A stretch of DNA of 23,529 bases from JANMZR01 sp031383555. GTDB lineage: Bacteria > Bacteroidota > Bacteroidia > Cytophagales > Spirosomataceae. A program made the translations under genes and the position numbers. The notes under the pieces are model-generated. The model saw only the letters and a program-made list of their open reading frames with translations, searched no databases and was not told the DNA's origin. Below are positions 8,135 to 15,601 of this stretch, one piece after another (positions within the stretch are counted from its first letter, which is position 1; each line of letters starts with the position of its first letter). The DNA is taken from positions 1 through 23,529 of the forward strand of contig JANMZR010000276.1 of the NCBI GenBank assembly GCA_031383555.1, read 5' to 3'.

Positions 8135-8504
8135 CCTTTTTTAGTTCAGCCAATGCCTCAACAATTTTTTCTCTAGCAATACCTATTATAAATGCTAATA
8201 TATACCCTTTAATACTTGTTACTATCCAAGAGTTGCTAGATTTTTTTTTCTCTGGCAATTTATTTGCGTCTATTTTCAAAAATGCTTTATTTTTCTTCTT
8301 TTCGGTTCTTCCAAATAGTGCATCAAATATAATATAACCTGCAAAAGCCAAACCGCCAGCAATTAGAGTTGTTTTGCCAATTTTGATGCCCTTCTCGGCC
8401 ATATTATCTATTTGAGTTTCGATTGCTTTTTTGAATTTGTTAGATTCAGCTTGAAGCTCATCTTTGCTTTTTTTTTTAGGCTTCGGCGGCACAACAGGTA
8501 TCAT
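8112..8504 (-). CDS. Small two-helix membrane protein coupled to GGGPS
   Basis: The 130-residue product has a Pro/Lys-rich N-terminus (IPVVPPKPKKKSK), a charged helical stretch, a hydrophobic glycine-rich segment at about 46-64, a basic linker and a second hydrophobic segment at about 93-112 followed by a charged helix. I do not recognise the family. The layout recalls the small helical membrane proteins that accompany holin-like YqjE proteins in other bacteria, and such a protein is encoded just upstream. Its last 23 bases overlap the start of the GGGP synthase gene. A -7-like TAAATTTG box sits at 8535-8528 on the minus strand, 24 bases before the ATG. Confidence 0.75.
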   Translation of the reverse strand: MIPVVPPKPKKKSKDELQAESNKFKKAIETQIDNMAEKGIKIGKTTLIAGGLAFAGYIIFDALFGRTEKKKNKAFLKIDANKLPEKKKSSNSWIVTSIKGYILAFIIGIAREKIVEALAELKKDETKQNI

Positions 8505-8527
8505 GTATCGATAATTTTTATTGTGAA

Positions 8528-8535
8528 CAAATTTA
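8528..8535 (-). promoter_or_regulatory. -7-like box before the membrane protein-GGGPS pair
   Basis: Read on the minus strand the sequence is TAAATTTG, an exact fit to TAnnTTTG, placed 24 bases before the ATG at 8504. No TTG was found at a suitable -33 distance, so the promoter is only half supported. It lies in the 75-base gap after the holin-like gene. Confidence 0.3.
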
Positions 8536-8579
8536 GTGAAACTTCTTTATTATAAATTTTGGTTTTGAGTAGTAAATGT

Positions 8580-8879
8580 TTAATTCTTCTTTTTTGGGCT
8601 ATTATTGTTTTTAACTATTGAAAAATAAATTGCTATTGTAATGATAAATAAAAATAATGTAATAACTCCAAAACCAACTATATAACTCCTTGAATAATAG
8701 CTAATTGTGATAGCTATGAAAATCAAAAAAAATAAAATACTAAAACTAGATAAAAGTATAAAACCACCATATTTAATCCCCTTTTTTATAGTAAAGTTTA
8801 TTTTTTCATTTATTTCTAGTTTAGCCAAATCAATAATTGATTGAATAAACCCTTGAAGATTTTCTAATAATTCTTTCAT
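8580..8879 (-). CDS. Holin-superfamily-like membrane protein (YqjE-like)
   Basis: The 99-residue product has an amphipathic N-terminal helix (KELLENLQGFIQSIIDLAKLE), two hydrophobic segments at about 38-60 and 67-88 and a lysine-rich tail (NNSPKKKN). This layout, helix then hairpin of two membrane spans, is that of the Phage_holin_3_6/YqjE family, which in chromosomes is a small inner-membrane protein of unclear role and not a lysis protein. No phage genes lie nearby. It precedes the other small membrane protein by 75 bases on the same strand and may form one unit with it and the GGGP synthase. The assignment rests on architecture and general resemblance. Confidence 0.7.
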   Translation of the reverse strand: MKELLENLQGFIQSIIDLAKLEINEKINFTIKKGIKYGGFILLSSFSILFFLIFIAITISYYSRSYIVGFGVITLFLFIITIAIYFSIVKNNNSPKKKN

Positions 8880-8993
8880 ATTTTATCTTATTAATTATAT
8901 GAAATGTTCACAAACAAAAGTTTTGAATACCAGTCGAATAAAAGGAAGGGTATTACAAATAAACTTAAAATTAATTATTTATTCATAATATAT

Positions 8994-11603
8994 TTACTCA
9001 CCACCACGAATATTTGCTTGAATTTGTGCACTAAAAAATAACGCATTTAAGAACAATTTATTTGTGCCGTACCAAAATGCCCTAAAATTAGGGTTATCGC
9101 TCATAGCAATTACCTTTCCTAGCCCCATATTATTAGTAATCACGGAAGGGCTATTTTTAAGGAACTTTTCTTTTGCCGGCGTTAGATATCCGGAAATCAG
9201 TGGCTTATCAGTGTAGAATAGCGGTGCATTATAAGGATCTTGAATTTTTTCAAAAGCAATTGAATTATCTTTAAAAATACTTAAAGTTGTTTGCTTATAT
9301 CCATAGCAAATTGGATGGGTAGGGTCAATTTTTACCTCTAAAATTGTGCCCGGAATGGCCTGTGCACCCCGTATTTGTTCTGCAGAGGCATAGGGCTTTG
9401 GCCCTAAAGTATCAGCTGGAAAATTTTTCAATTTTGCAAATGAAATTCCTTTTGAAATAGCCCATTCGGCACCCTTTGTCAATGAAATTATTACACCACC
9501 TTCGGTAACCCAGCGTTTTAGTTTTTCATCGTTTAGTCCATTATAAGTGCCGCTAGATAAGATAATTGTATTGTATTTACTCAAATTAACTCGATTTACA
9601 GTTTCAATATCAGCCATCGTAATAGGCATGCCAATTCGAGTGTCGAGTAAGTGCCAAATTTCGCCAGCATCATTAGGGTTCACACCAGCGCCAACTATCA
9701 TTAATGCTTTGGGTAGTTTCATTGTACTAAAATAACTACTACCAAGGTCGATACCAATAGGAGTGAGGCCAGTATTCATTCCATAAAAATCGACGCCTGA
9801 ACTTTTGGCGAGGTTATTTATTGCTTCAAATATCTCTTCTGCTGAAAACTTTGAATTTACGCCCAACGAAATAAGTACGGTCCCATAACTAAATTCTTTT
9901 ATTTGATTTCCCAGAATTTCAGTTTGAAAAGGTCGAGTGGCTACTTTTAATATAAGTCCTTTTTCTTGTAACTCAAAAGCTACCTTAGGGGCCAAGTAAG
10001 CATCCCATTCAAATAAATAAGCATAATCCGACTTGCCAAAAACTGTTCCAAGGGGTGATTTTGGGACATTAATTTTTTTGCCAATTGCCAAATTTTCAAG
10101 TGATTCCACATAAGGCACGTTCATGCAATGGGGCATACTCCAGGCCGAAATGTCATAAAAAAGGGAGTCGTCAAAACTTGTTCTTTTTTCAAATATCCCT
10201 TTTATTAACCTATGATTTGGTTGACTGGTCGGCACAATATAGGAGTCTGTTTTTGTAAACTTTTTGTTTTGAATGTTTACAGGTTTGTCCAATTCATAAA
10301 CATTAATTTCATGTTGGTTTAGTATTTTCAACATTTCCGAAATTGACCATTTGTCACCGCTACCACCAAAAACATAGGCCTTGATTGGGTCTGAGCTTGG
10401 TTGTGAATAAAAATCTCTTTGATAGTTCAAAAGCTCAACCCTCATGGCTTGTGAAGCCTTTAAGGTGGCTAAACTGGCCGTAAACTGATTTTTTATCGTA
10501 AATGCAAAAGACAACAATCCGTTTTGAGTTTCTTGCAAATGCCCTCTTGAACTAGCTTGCTCGAATAATATACCTACTGCACCTTGCACATCAGGAAAGG
10601 TAGAGCCTTTACCATAATAAAAGTCGTCATAACCTTCTTTTGTGAAATAAAGCGACTTGATGGCGTTCATTCCTTCAGCTTGATATTTGCCAAATTTTTC
10701 TGTTAATTCTATGTTCTTTTTTGGTGTAATCGGGTGAGTTCGCTCGGGAATACCTGGTTGAAAAAAGAAACTCGAATTGGAGCCCATTTCATGGTGGTCT
10801 GTTAAAATATTGGGCTTCCAGTCATGAAATTGTGCTATACGGCCCTTGCTTTCAGGATGTTGCGTGTATAGCCAGTCTCTATTCAAATCAAAATAATAGT
10901 GATTGAAACGACCTCCAGGCCACCATTCGTTAAGTTCTCTACTATTGGGATCGCTCACTAATGTTTGGCTTTTATTGGCGTTTACCCAAGTGGCAAATCG
11001 CTCACCTCCGTCGGGGTTTATTCTGGGATCTATTAATATTATAGTTTCAGCCAACAATTGCTCAATTTCAGGGCCTTGAGCTGCTGCTAAATAATAAGCG
11101 ACCAACGGAACAGCATTTGTGCCTGAAGCTTCATTGCCATGAACCGAATAACCCATCCAAGTTACCAGTGGCATTTTTTTTGTATCAAGTTTATTCGATT
11201 TTTCTGGGTTTACCAAATCACGATGATCCTTCTTTATTTGGTCAATATTAGATTGATTGGCCCCACTGGTAACTACGAATAGGTATAGAGGCTTATTTTC
11301 ATGGGTTTGGCCATATGGCACCATTGAGAATCTATCAGATAGCTCATCAACTTTTTTCAAATAATTGATTAATTGATAGTAGGGGATGTGCCAGTCGCCA
11401 ATTTGATACCCGAAATATTGCTGTGGTGTGGGAATACTTTTTTCATAACTTATATTTTGTGGTAAATAATAGCTGTCGGGTACCTGAGCAATTGTTTGAC
11501 TGTTAAATTGTAAAAGGGATATCGAAATAATACTACCTTTTAAATACAAAAAAGCGGATAACCGCTTTTTTGAAATACATACTTTTTTATAAATATTGAT
11601 CAT
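8994..11603 (-). CDS. Secreted M14-family zinc carboxypeptidase
   Basis: The 869-residue product has a signal peptide ending near residue 40 and an M14 metallopeptidase domain over about 70-380. Zinc ligands are His155 and Glu158 in VHGNEASGTNAVP, with the third histidine in LTDHHEMGS (270 or 271). Substrate and catalytic elements appear as IDPRINPDGGERF (191-203), FDLNRDW (238-244) and FEQASSRG (347-354), Glu348 being the likely general base. The long C-terminal part, about 400-869, resembles the amidotransferase-like accessory region found in large Bacteroidota M14 proteins, with no catalytic triad that I can name. It is probably periplasmic or outer-membrane associated. ATG at 11603 lies 11 bases after the dksA-like stop; a terminator-like hairpin covers codons 11-19, and TTG at 11549 is an alternative start that keeps a shorter signal peptide. 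Confidence 0.9.
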   Translation of the reverse strand: MINIYKKVCISKKRLSAFLYLKGSIISISLLQFNSQTIAQVPDSYYLPQNISYEKSIPTPQQYFGYQIGDWHIPYYQLINYLKKVDELSDRFSMVPYGQTHENKPLYLFVVTSGANQSNIDQIKKDHRDLVNPEKSNKLDTKKMPLVTWMGYSVHGNEASGTNAVPLVAYYLAAAQGPEIEQLLAETIILIDPRINPDGGERFATWVNANKSQTLVSDPNSRELNEWWPGGRFNHYYFDLNRDWLYTQHPESKGRIAQFHDWKPNILTDHHEMGSNSSFFFQPGIPERTHPITPKKNIELTEKFGKYQAEGMNAIKSLYFTKEGYDDFYYGKGSTFPDVQGAVGILFEQASSRGHLQETQNGLLSFAFTIKNQFTASLATLKASQAMRVELLNYQRDFYSQPSSDPIKAYVFGGSGDKWSISEMLKILNQHEINVYELDKPVNIQNKKFTKTDSYIVPTSQPNHRLIKGIFEKRTSFDDSLFYDISAWSMPHCMNVPYVESLENLAIGKKINVPKSPLGTVFGKSDYAYLFEWDAYLAPKVAFELQEKGLILKVATRPFQTEILGNQIKEFSYGTVLISLGVNSKFSAEEIFEAINNLAKSSGVDFYGMNTGLTPIGIDLGSSYFSTMKLPKALMIVGAGVNPNDAGEIWHLLDTRIGMPITMADIETVNRVNLSKYNTIILSSGTYNGLNDEKLKRWVTEGGVIISLTKGAEWAISKGISFAKLKNFPADTLGPKPYASAEQIRGAQAIPGTILEVKIDPTHPICYGYKQTTLSIFKDNSIAFEKIQDPYNAPLFYTDKPLISGYLTPAKEKFLKNSPSVITNNMGLGKVIAMSDNPNFRAFWYGTNKLFLNALFFSAQIQANIRGGE
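11548..11571. terminator. Terminator-like hairpin inside the start of the M14 gene
   Basis: AAAAAAGCGG (11548-11557) and CCGCTTTTTT (11562-11571) form a perfect ten-base-pair stem with a four-base loop, ending in a T run on both strands. It falls 44 bases past the stop codon of the dksA-like gene but within codons 11-19 of the peptidase gene as started from ATG 11603. It could terminate or attenuate transcription after dksA. If so, the peptidase is either a read-through product or starts at the TTG on its far edge. Confidence 0.55.
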
Positions 11604-11614
11604 ATTTGTTTTTA

Positions 11615-12004
11615 CTATTTTCTTTTCATTTTAGCTTCAATTGTATGTTGGGTATGAGGTACTGCTCGCAATCTTTCCTTTGGAATGAGCCTTCCTGTAT
11701 CAATGCATACACCATAAGTGCCGTTTTTAATTCTTATTGCTGCATTTTCAAGTTGAATTTGAAACTTTTGTAAACGAGCCGCAAGTTGACTTAAATTTTC
11801 TTTTTCCGATGTATCAGCACCATCTTCCAAGGGTTTCGAATTACTAGAAGTATTGTCGGTGCCAGAATCATTTTTTTTACTTAATGATTCTTTTATATAA
11901 TTTAACTCTGAAGAAGTAGCTTCTAATTTTTGGCTAATAATTACTTCAAATTCTTTCAATTCCTCTTCTGAATATCTATTGCGATCTTCTGTGGTAGCTA
12001 TCAT
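11615..12004 (-). CDS. DksA/TraR-family protein lacking the zinc cysteines
   Basis: The 129-residue product has the DksA/TraR plan: a long charged coiled-coil N-terminal part (about 12-95) and a C-terminal globule with NGTYGVCIDTGRLIPKERL (94-112) and RAVPHTQHTIEAK. The family binds the RNA polymerase secondary channel and, in Proteobacteria, works with ppGpp. Normally four cysteines hold a zinc ion; here only Cys100 remains, and the places of the others are taken by T, H and A. A low-complexity Ser/Asp/Asn stretch (about 43-60) interrupts the coiled coil, and the acidic tip DGAD (61-64) is kept. Similar zinc-less forms are widespread in Bacteroidota. A promoter matching the Bacteroidota consensus lies just upstream, and the M14 peptidase gene follows after 11 bases. 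Confidence 0.85.
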   Translation of the reverse strand: MIATTEDRNRYSEEELKEFEVIISQKLEATSSELNYIKESLSKKNDSGTDNTSSNSKPLEDGADTSEKENLSQLAARLQKFQIQLENAAIRIKNGTYGVCIDTGRLIPKERLRAVPHTQHTIEAKMKRK

Positions 12005-12044
12005 TTATGTTTTAAAATTGAGGTGAAAATATCAAAAATTTTTG

Positions 12045-12074
12045 CAAAAATAAGTTATTTATTTTCTTTCTCAA
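12045..12074 (-). promoter_or_regulatory. Promoter of the DksA-like gene
   Basis: On the minus strand, TTG at 12074-12072 is followed after 19 bases by TATTTTTG at 12052-12045, which fits the Bacteroidota -33/-7 pattern TTG-N19-TAnnTTTG. The ATG lies 40 bases downstream at 12004. This is one of the two best promoter matches in the window. Confidence 0.5.
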
Positions 12075-12189
12075 CCATTGAAATATTTTTTTCTGAATAT
12101 ATTTAAAAATATTTCTTTTAATTATATATTTTACAACTCATAATTGTATACAAAATATAGTCATTTGTACCTAAAATTATAACTTATAA

Positions 12190-12810
12190 TTAACTCATTT
12201 TCCTGGTTTTTTTATTGTAAGTACCTAATGGAAAGCTTATTCCAACATTCAAGCTTAAAGCTCTATTTTGATAATTGAATACTTTTGGTACTTGTGTGAG
12301 TCCATGACCATATTTTAGGTCGACATTTATCCAAGTTTGGGATTGAATTGCAAAGTTAAAACCAGTGCCAATATTTATACCTAGATCACTGGTATTCAAT
12401 TGTTTTAGAGTTTGTTCATCTGTAAATCCTGGACTGTTTGCACTTAATAAGAAACCAACATAGGGCCCTAAAAATATTTTTGGTCGGAAGGCCCCTTTTT
12501 TCATTCCTTCACCAAAATAATAAACTAAATTAACAGGTACTTGCAAATAGTTTAATCTGATAAAATTATCAGAGTTCACCAAATCTCCACCTAATTGACT
12601 GTAAATAACAGAGGCATTTAAGCCAAAATCGGTTTTTGTACTATAATTTAAAAATATGCCTGTATTAATACCTGGCTTAAACTCTGAGCCTTCCGTATTG
12701 CTTATTTTAGTATAATTGAATCCTATTATTGGGCCAATTGAAACATTTTGGGAATAAGCATTTAATGTGGCTAAACTGATAAAGGTGAGAATGATTAGTT
12801 TTTTTTGCAT
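12190..12810 (-). CDS. PorT-like outer-membrane beta-barrel protein
   Basis: The 206-residue product begins with a signal peptide (MQKKLIILTFISLATLNAYSQ) and continues as alternating strands typical of the PorT/OMP_b-brl_2 barrels of Bacteroidota: NVSIGPIIGFNYTKIS, FKPGINTGIFLNYS, LNYLQVPVNLVYYFG, GINIGTGFNFAI and a final LSLNVGISFPLG. The frame stays open upstream to a TTG at 12870, but the ATG at 12810 is chosen because it begins a normal signal peptide. The family includes PorT of the Type IX system, yet most members are uncharacterised small barrels, and nothing here shows it to be PorT itself. It follows nuoB by 77 bases on the same strand, where nuoC would often be found. Confidence 0.85.
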   Translation of the reverse strand: MQKKLIILTFISLATLNAYSQNVSIGPIIGFNYTKISNTEGSEFKPGINTGIFLNYSTKTDFGLNASVIYSQLGGDLVNSDNFIRLNYLQVPVNLVYYFGEGMKKGAFRPKIFLGPYVGFLLSANSPGFTDEQTLKQLNTSDLGINIGTGFNFAIQSQTWINVDLKYGHGLTQVPKVFNYQNRALSLNVGISFPLGTYNKKTRKMS

Positions 12811-12887
12811 AATTATAGTTTTACAGTTTTGAAAAATAGTATTAAAACCTATAAAAGAAATAACCAGCAAAAATTGTACTAGAATTA

Positions 12888-13397
12888 TTAAATGGTATTT
12901 TTCAATACATCTAATTTTTGGCCTTCAATTTTTTCTTGAAGCTTTAAAATGCCTCCAATTAGAGCCTCAGGCCTAGGCGGGCAACCTGGAACATATACAT
13001 CAACAGGGATTATTCTATCGACTCCTTTTACTACATGATAGCCATGCTCCCAATAGGGTCCACCGCAATTGGAGCAGCTTCCCATTGAAATTACGTACCG
13101 AGGCTCAGGCATTTGGTCATACAGCCTTCGTATTCTATCAGCCATTTTGAAAGTTACAGTTCCTGCCACAATCATAACATCACTTTGCCTTGGCGAAGGC
13201 CGTGGAAACACCCCCAACCTATCCAAATCATAACCTGAGGCATAAGTTTGCATCATTTCAATAGCACAGCAGGCAAGTCCAAAGCCCATAGGCCAAAGAG
13301 AATTGCCCCTCGCCCAGCTCACAAGCTCTTCCAAATTACCCTGTACCACACCCGCTTCGCCGGTTTTTCCTGATTGAAATAACTCCTCTAAACCCAT
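12888..13397 (-). CDS. nuoB: NADH-quinone oxidoreductase subunit B
   Basis: NuoB is the peripheral-arm subunit of respiratory complex I that holds iron-sulphur cluster N2, the last electron carrier before quinone. The 169-residue sequence contains the four ligands: adjacent Cys43-Cys44 in LACCAIEMMQ, Cys108 in SMGSCSNCGGPYW and Cys139 in YVPGCPPRPEAL. The conserved DLDRLGVFPRPSPRQSD (57-73) and GTVTFKMA (79-86) are also present. Length is typical. It follows nuoA by 66 bases on the same strand and is not followed by nuoC, so the complex I genes appear to be split between loci in this genome. Confidence 0.97.
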   Translation of the reverse strand: MGLEELFQSGKTGEAGVVQGNLEELVSWARGNSLWPMGFGLACCAIEMMQTYASGYDLDRLGVFPRPSPRQSDVMIVAGTVTFKMADRIRRLYDQMPEPRYVISMGSCSNCGGPYWEHGYHVVKGVDRIIPVDVYVPGCPPRPEALIGGILKLQEKIEGQKLDVLKNTI

Positions 13398-13463
13398 GAC
13401 TTATTTATTTTGAATGTTTTTTTAATTTAACTACTTGTTGGTTTAAAAGTTTCGTTTTAAGGT

Positions 13464-13916
13464 TTACAAATACTTTTCATAGGCCGTCTTTGGAATATCA
13501 CTTTCAGTATTCAAATCCTTTATTTCGGGTTTTACCCATTCTAAATAACCCTTTACCCAAGCATATGCCAAGCCCAGCGTCAAAAGGCCAACAAATATTA
13601 TCATTTCTATCATTGATACCCAACCCCAAAGGCCTTCGGTCATTTTAAATAATTGTTCACTGCCAAATACAGTTGCCCATGGAAAAAGAAATACCAGTTC
13701 CACTTCAAAAAGAATAAAAACCAAAGCCACTATATAATACCTGATATTAAATTGTACATTGGCGTTACCTTCGGGCTCTTCGCCACTTTCATAAGTTGTT
13801 AGTTTTTCGGAATAGGGGCGATGTGGCCGTATAAACTTGACAATTCCGAAAATAACAGCCAATAAAATAACTGCAGCAATTATAAAAAGTAGAATATATC
13901 CAAAATCGGAAACCAT
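13464..13916 (-). CDS. nuoA: NADH-quinone oxidoreductase subunit A
   Basis: NuoA is a small membrane subunit of complex I near the quinone site, where it helps couple electron transfer to proton pumping. The 150-residue product has three hydrophobic segments at about 5-27, 60-83 and 95-118. The conserved loop between the first two reads YESGEEPEGNANVQFNIRYY (42-61), followed by ALVFILFEVELVFLFPWA. A hydrophilic C-terminal tail of about 30 residues extends beyond the core. It is the first gene of the pair with nuoB. I found no exact -7 box in the 209-base gap upstream, which it shares with the divergent OmpA-family gene. Confidence 0.96.
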   Translation of the reverse strand: MVSDFGYILLFIIAAVILLAVIFGIVKFIRPHRPYSEKLTTYESGEEPEGNANVQFNIRYYIVALVFILFEVELVFLFPWATVFGSEQLFKMTEGLWGWVSMIEMIIFVGLLTLGLAYAWVKGYLEWVKPEIKDLNTESDIPKTAYEKYL

Positions 13917-14081
13917 AATTAAAAATTTTTGTGCAATTTAGTTATATTGGACTATATTTATTGAAATAATTATAATTTAGTGACTTGAAATATCAATAGA
14001 TTTAACTTTAAATTGATATCAAATAGTTTACTTTTTAAGAATTTTTAACCACGATTTAATCCTAGTGATTGATACATTTTT

Positions 14082-14089
14082 TAGATTTG
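14082..14089 (+). promoter_or_regulatory. -7-like box before the OmpA-family gene
   Basis: TAGATTTG fits TAnnTTTG exactly and is followed by C as in many Bacteroidota promoters. The ATG is 37 bases downstream. A TTG at the normal -33 distance was not found, so support is partial. Confidence 0.4.
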
Positions 14090-14125
14090 CAACGTTTTTG
14101 AATTATTAAAAATCGATTATAGAAA

Positions 14126-15343
14126 ATGAGATTTCCCCAAATATTAGTAGCCTTTCTTTTTATTTATATTATTAGTATTGAGTCCTTTGCGCAAACTAGT
14201 ATTGTGACTGTGGACCCTTACATTGAGTCGTCAAATACCAATGAGGCACATATTGAAAAAGTAGAGTTGACGGATAAATATACGATAATCTATATGAGTT
14301 TTCAGATGGGGCGAAATTCAAATAATAACGATCGTTTGGGAAAAGGCAATCAAGTTTTACAAGACCTTCTCGATATATTGATGAACGGAAATATGGGTGG
14401 AAATAGAAATATGCCTTCAGCTTCTATTTCTATAAAGCCAAGCAGCAAATTAATTGCTTTGGATAGGCAAAGAACCTTTAAATATATTAAAGCCAATGGC
14501 ATACCTGAGGAGCCTAATAAGCTGGATATTATTGCTGGAGAAAAGGTAAATTTTAGAGTTTATTATGAAAAAATTGATGCAGGTATTACCGTTTTTGACT
14601 TTTTTGAAGGGCATAATTCTGACCAAGTTCGTTATTGGAATTATTATAAAGTACATATAACTAATCCTTCAGATAAAGTGTTACGAAAAAAGGAATTGGC
14701 AGATTCCACCATAATAAAACCTGCATTTTTTATTAAAGGAAAAGTACTTGACGAAAAAACTCGCAAACCTGTAAATGCAAAACTTGAATACCTGATTTCG
14801 CCATCTATGAAAGTGGTAGATTCAACTATGACATACTGGAATACAGGTAGTTACAAAGCAAGTTTATTTAACAAAGGGATTTATAATTGTGTGGTTTCGG
14901 CGCAAGGTTATTTAATAAAACAAGAATCAATTAATCTTTTTACAGCCAATGCCAATAACACAATTGAGAAAGATTTTTATTTAACTCCAATTTCAAAAGG
15001 GGACCTAGTTTTACTTAATAATGTGTATTTTGAAACTGCAGAATATGAGTTGCTTACGGCTTCTTATGCCGAACTTAATAAACTTGTTGAATTAATGAAT
15101 CAAAATTCAACTTTAACAATTCTTATAGAAGGCCATACCGATGTTGTGGGCGATAAGAAAGCCAATATGGAGCTATCACAAAAAAGAGTGAATTCAGTAA
15201 AAAACTACCTTATTTCGAAAGGAATAGAAACAAAAAGAATAGAAACTAAGGGCTGGGGAAGTACAAAACCATTAAATTCAAATGGTACTGATGATGAACG
15301 AAAGGTAAATAGAAGGGTTGAATTTCGTGTTATGAACTTGTAA
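14126..15343 (+). CDS. OmpA-family peptidoglycan-binding envelope protein
   Basis: The 405-residue product has a signal peptide (cleavage near SFAQ, residue 22 or 23) and no lipobox cysteine. The N-terminal region, about 25-200, is a strand-rich module with HIEKVELTDKYTIIYMSF and VRYWNYYKVHI that I have seen in other Bacteroidota envelope proteins but cannot name. Around 205-275 lies a carboxypeptidase-regulatory-like beta sandwich (IKGKVLDEKTRKPVNAKLEY). The C-terminal part, about 293-405, is an OmpA peptidoglycan-binding domain with VYFETAEYEL, EGHTD (335-339), LSQKRVNSVKNYLISKGI and NRRVEF (395-400). The likely role is to anchor outer-membrane or periplasmic structures to the cell wall. 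It is divergent from nuoA, and a tiny membrane protein gene faces its 3' end with 14 bases between stops. Confidence 0.9.
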   Translation: MRFPQILVAFLFIYIISIESFAQTSIVTVDPYIESSNTNEAHIEKVELTDKYTIIYMSFQMGRNSNNNDRLGKGNQVLQDLLDILMNGNMGGNRNMPSASISIKPSSKLIALDRQRTFKYIKANGIPEEPNKLDIIAGEKVNFRVYYEKIDAGITVFDFFEGHNSDQVRYWNYYKVHITNPSDKVLRKKELADSTIIKPAFFIKGKVLDEKTRKPVNAKLEYLISPSMKVVDSTMTYWNTGSYKASLFNKGIYNCVVSAQGYLIKQESINLFTANANNTIEKDFYLTPISKGDLVLLNNVYFETAEYELLTASYAELNKLVELMNQNSTLTILIEGHTDVVGDKKANMELSQKRVNSVKNYLISKGIETKRIETKGWGSTKPLNSNGTDDERKVNRRVEFRVMNL

Positions 15344-15357
15344 ATACAGCTGGCTAT

Positions 15358-15525
15358 TTATTGCCGAGTTTTATTATTATTTCTCAAAATAAACAAACCC
15401 AAAGCCATAAACCCAAGTCCAATTGCGCCCTTAAAGGTGTTTTTTTGGATTGAAAAACTAAGTAAAGAAATGAGGCCACCACAAATAATTAAAACATAAG
15501 GTGCGTATTTATTAAGTTTTTCCAT
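15358..15525 (-). CDS. Tiny two-helix membrane protein (55 residues)
   Basis: This short frame encodes 55 residues: a polar MEKLNKY start, a hydrophobic segment at about 8-26 (APYVLIICGGLISLLSFSI), a short QKNTFKG turn, a second hydrophobic segment at about 34-47 (AIGLGFMALGLFIL) and a polar RNNNKTRQ end. The hairpin layout with a charged tail and clean boundaries supports a real protein. A TATATTTG box at 15588-15581 on the minus strand, 55 bases before the ATG, may be its promoter. It is convergent with the OmpA-family gene and divergent from the barrel gene. No family is recognised; length and composition alone cannot prove that it is expressed. Confidence 0.6.
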   Translation of the reverse strand: MEKLNKYAPYVLIICGGLISLLSFSIQKNTFKGAIGLGFMALGLFILRNNNKTRQ

Positions 15526-15601
15526 GGGCTTTAACAATAAATGTTTGAGACTTTTTACAAAAATTTTACAAAAAATTAATCAAATATAATTTAAAAATAA
15601 T

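Noticed and set aside
8580..8879. Holin-like gene as evidence of a prophage
   Set aside because: No phage structural, lysin or integrase gene is nearby; YqjE-type holin-superfamily proteins are common chromosomal membrane proteins.
8926..8954. Hairpin AATACC/GGTATT after the M14 gene as a terminator
   Set aside because: The stem is only six pairs with a long loop and has no T run in the right place.
12811..12870. Extension of the PorT-like frame to a TTG at 12870
   Set aside because: The extension adds 20 residues before a normal signal peptide that begins with ATG at 12810.
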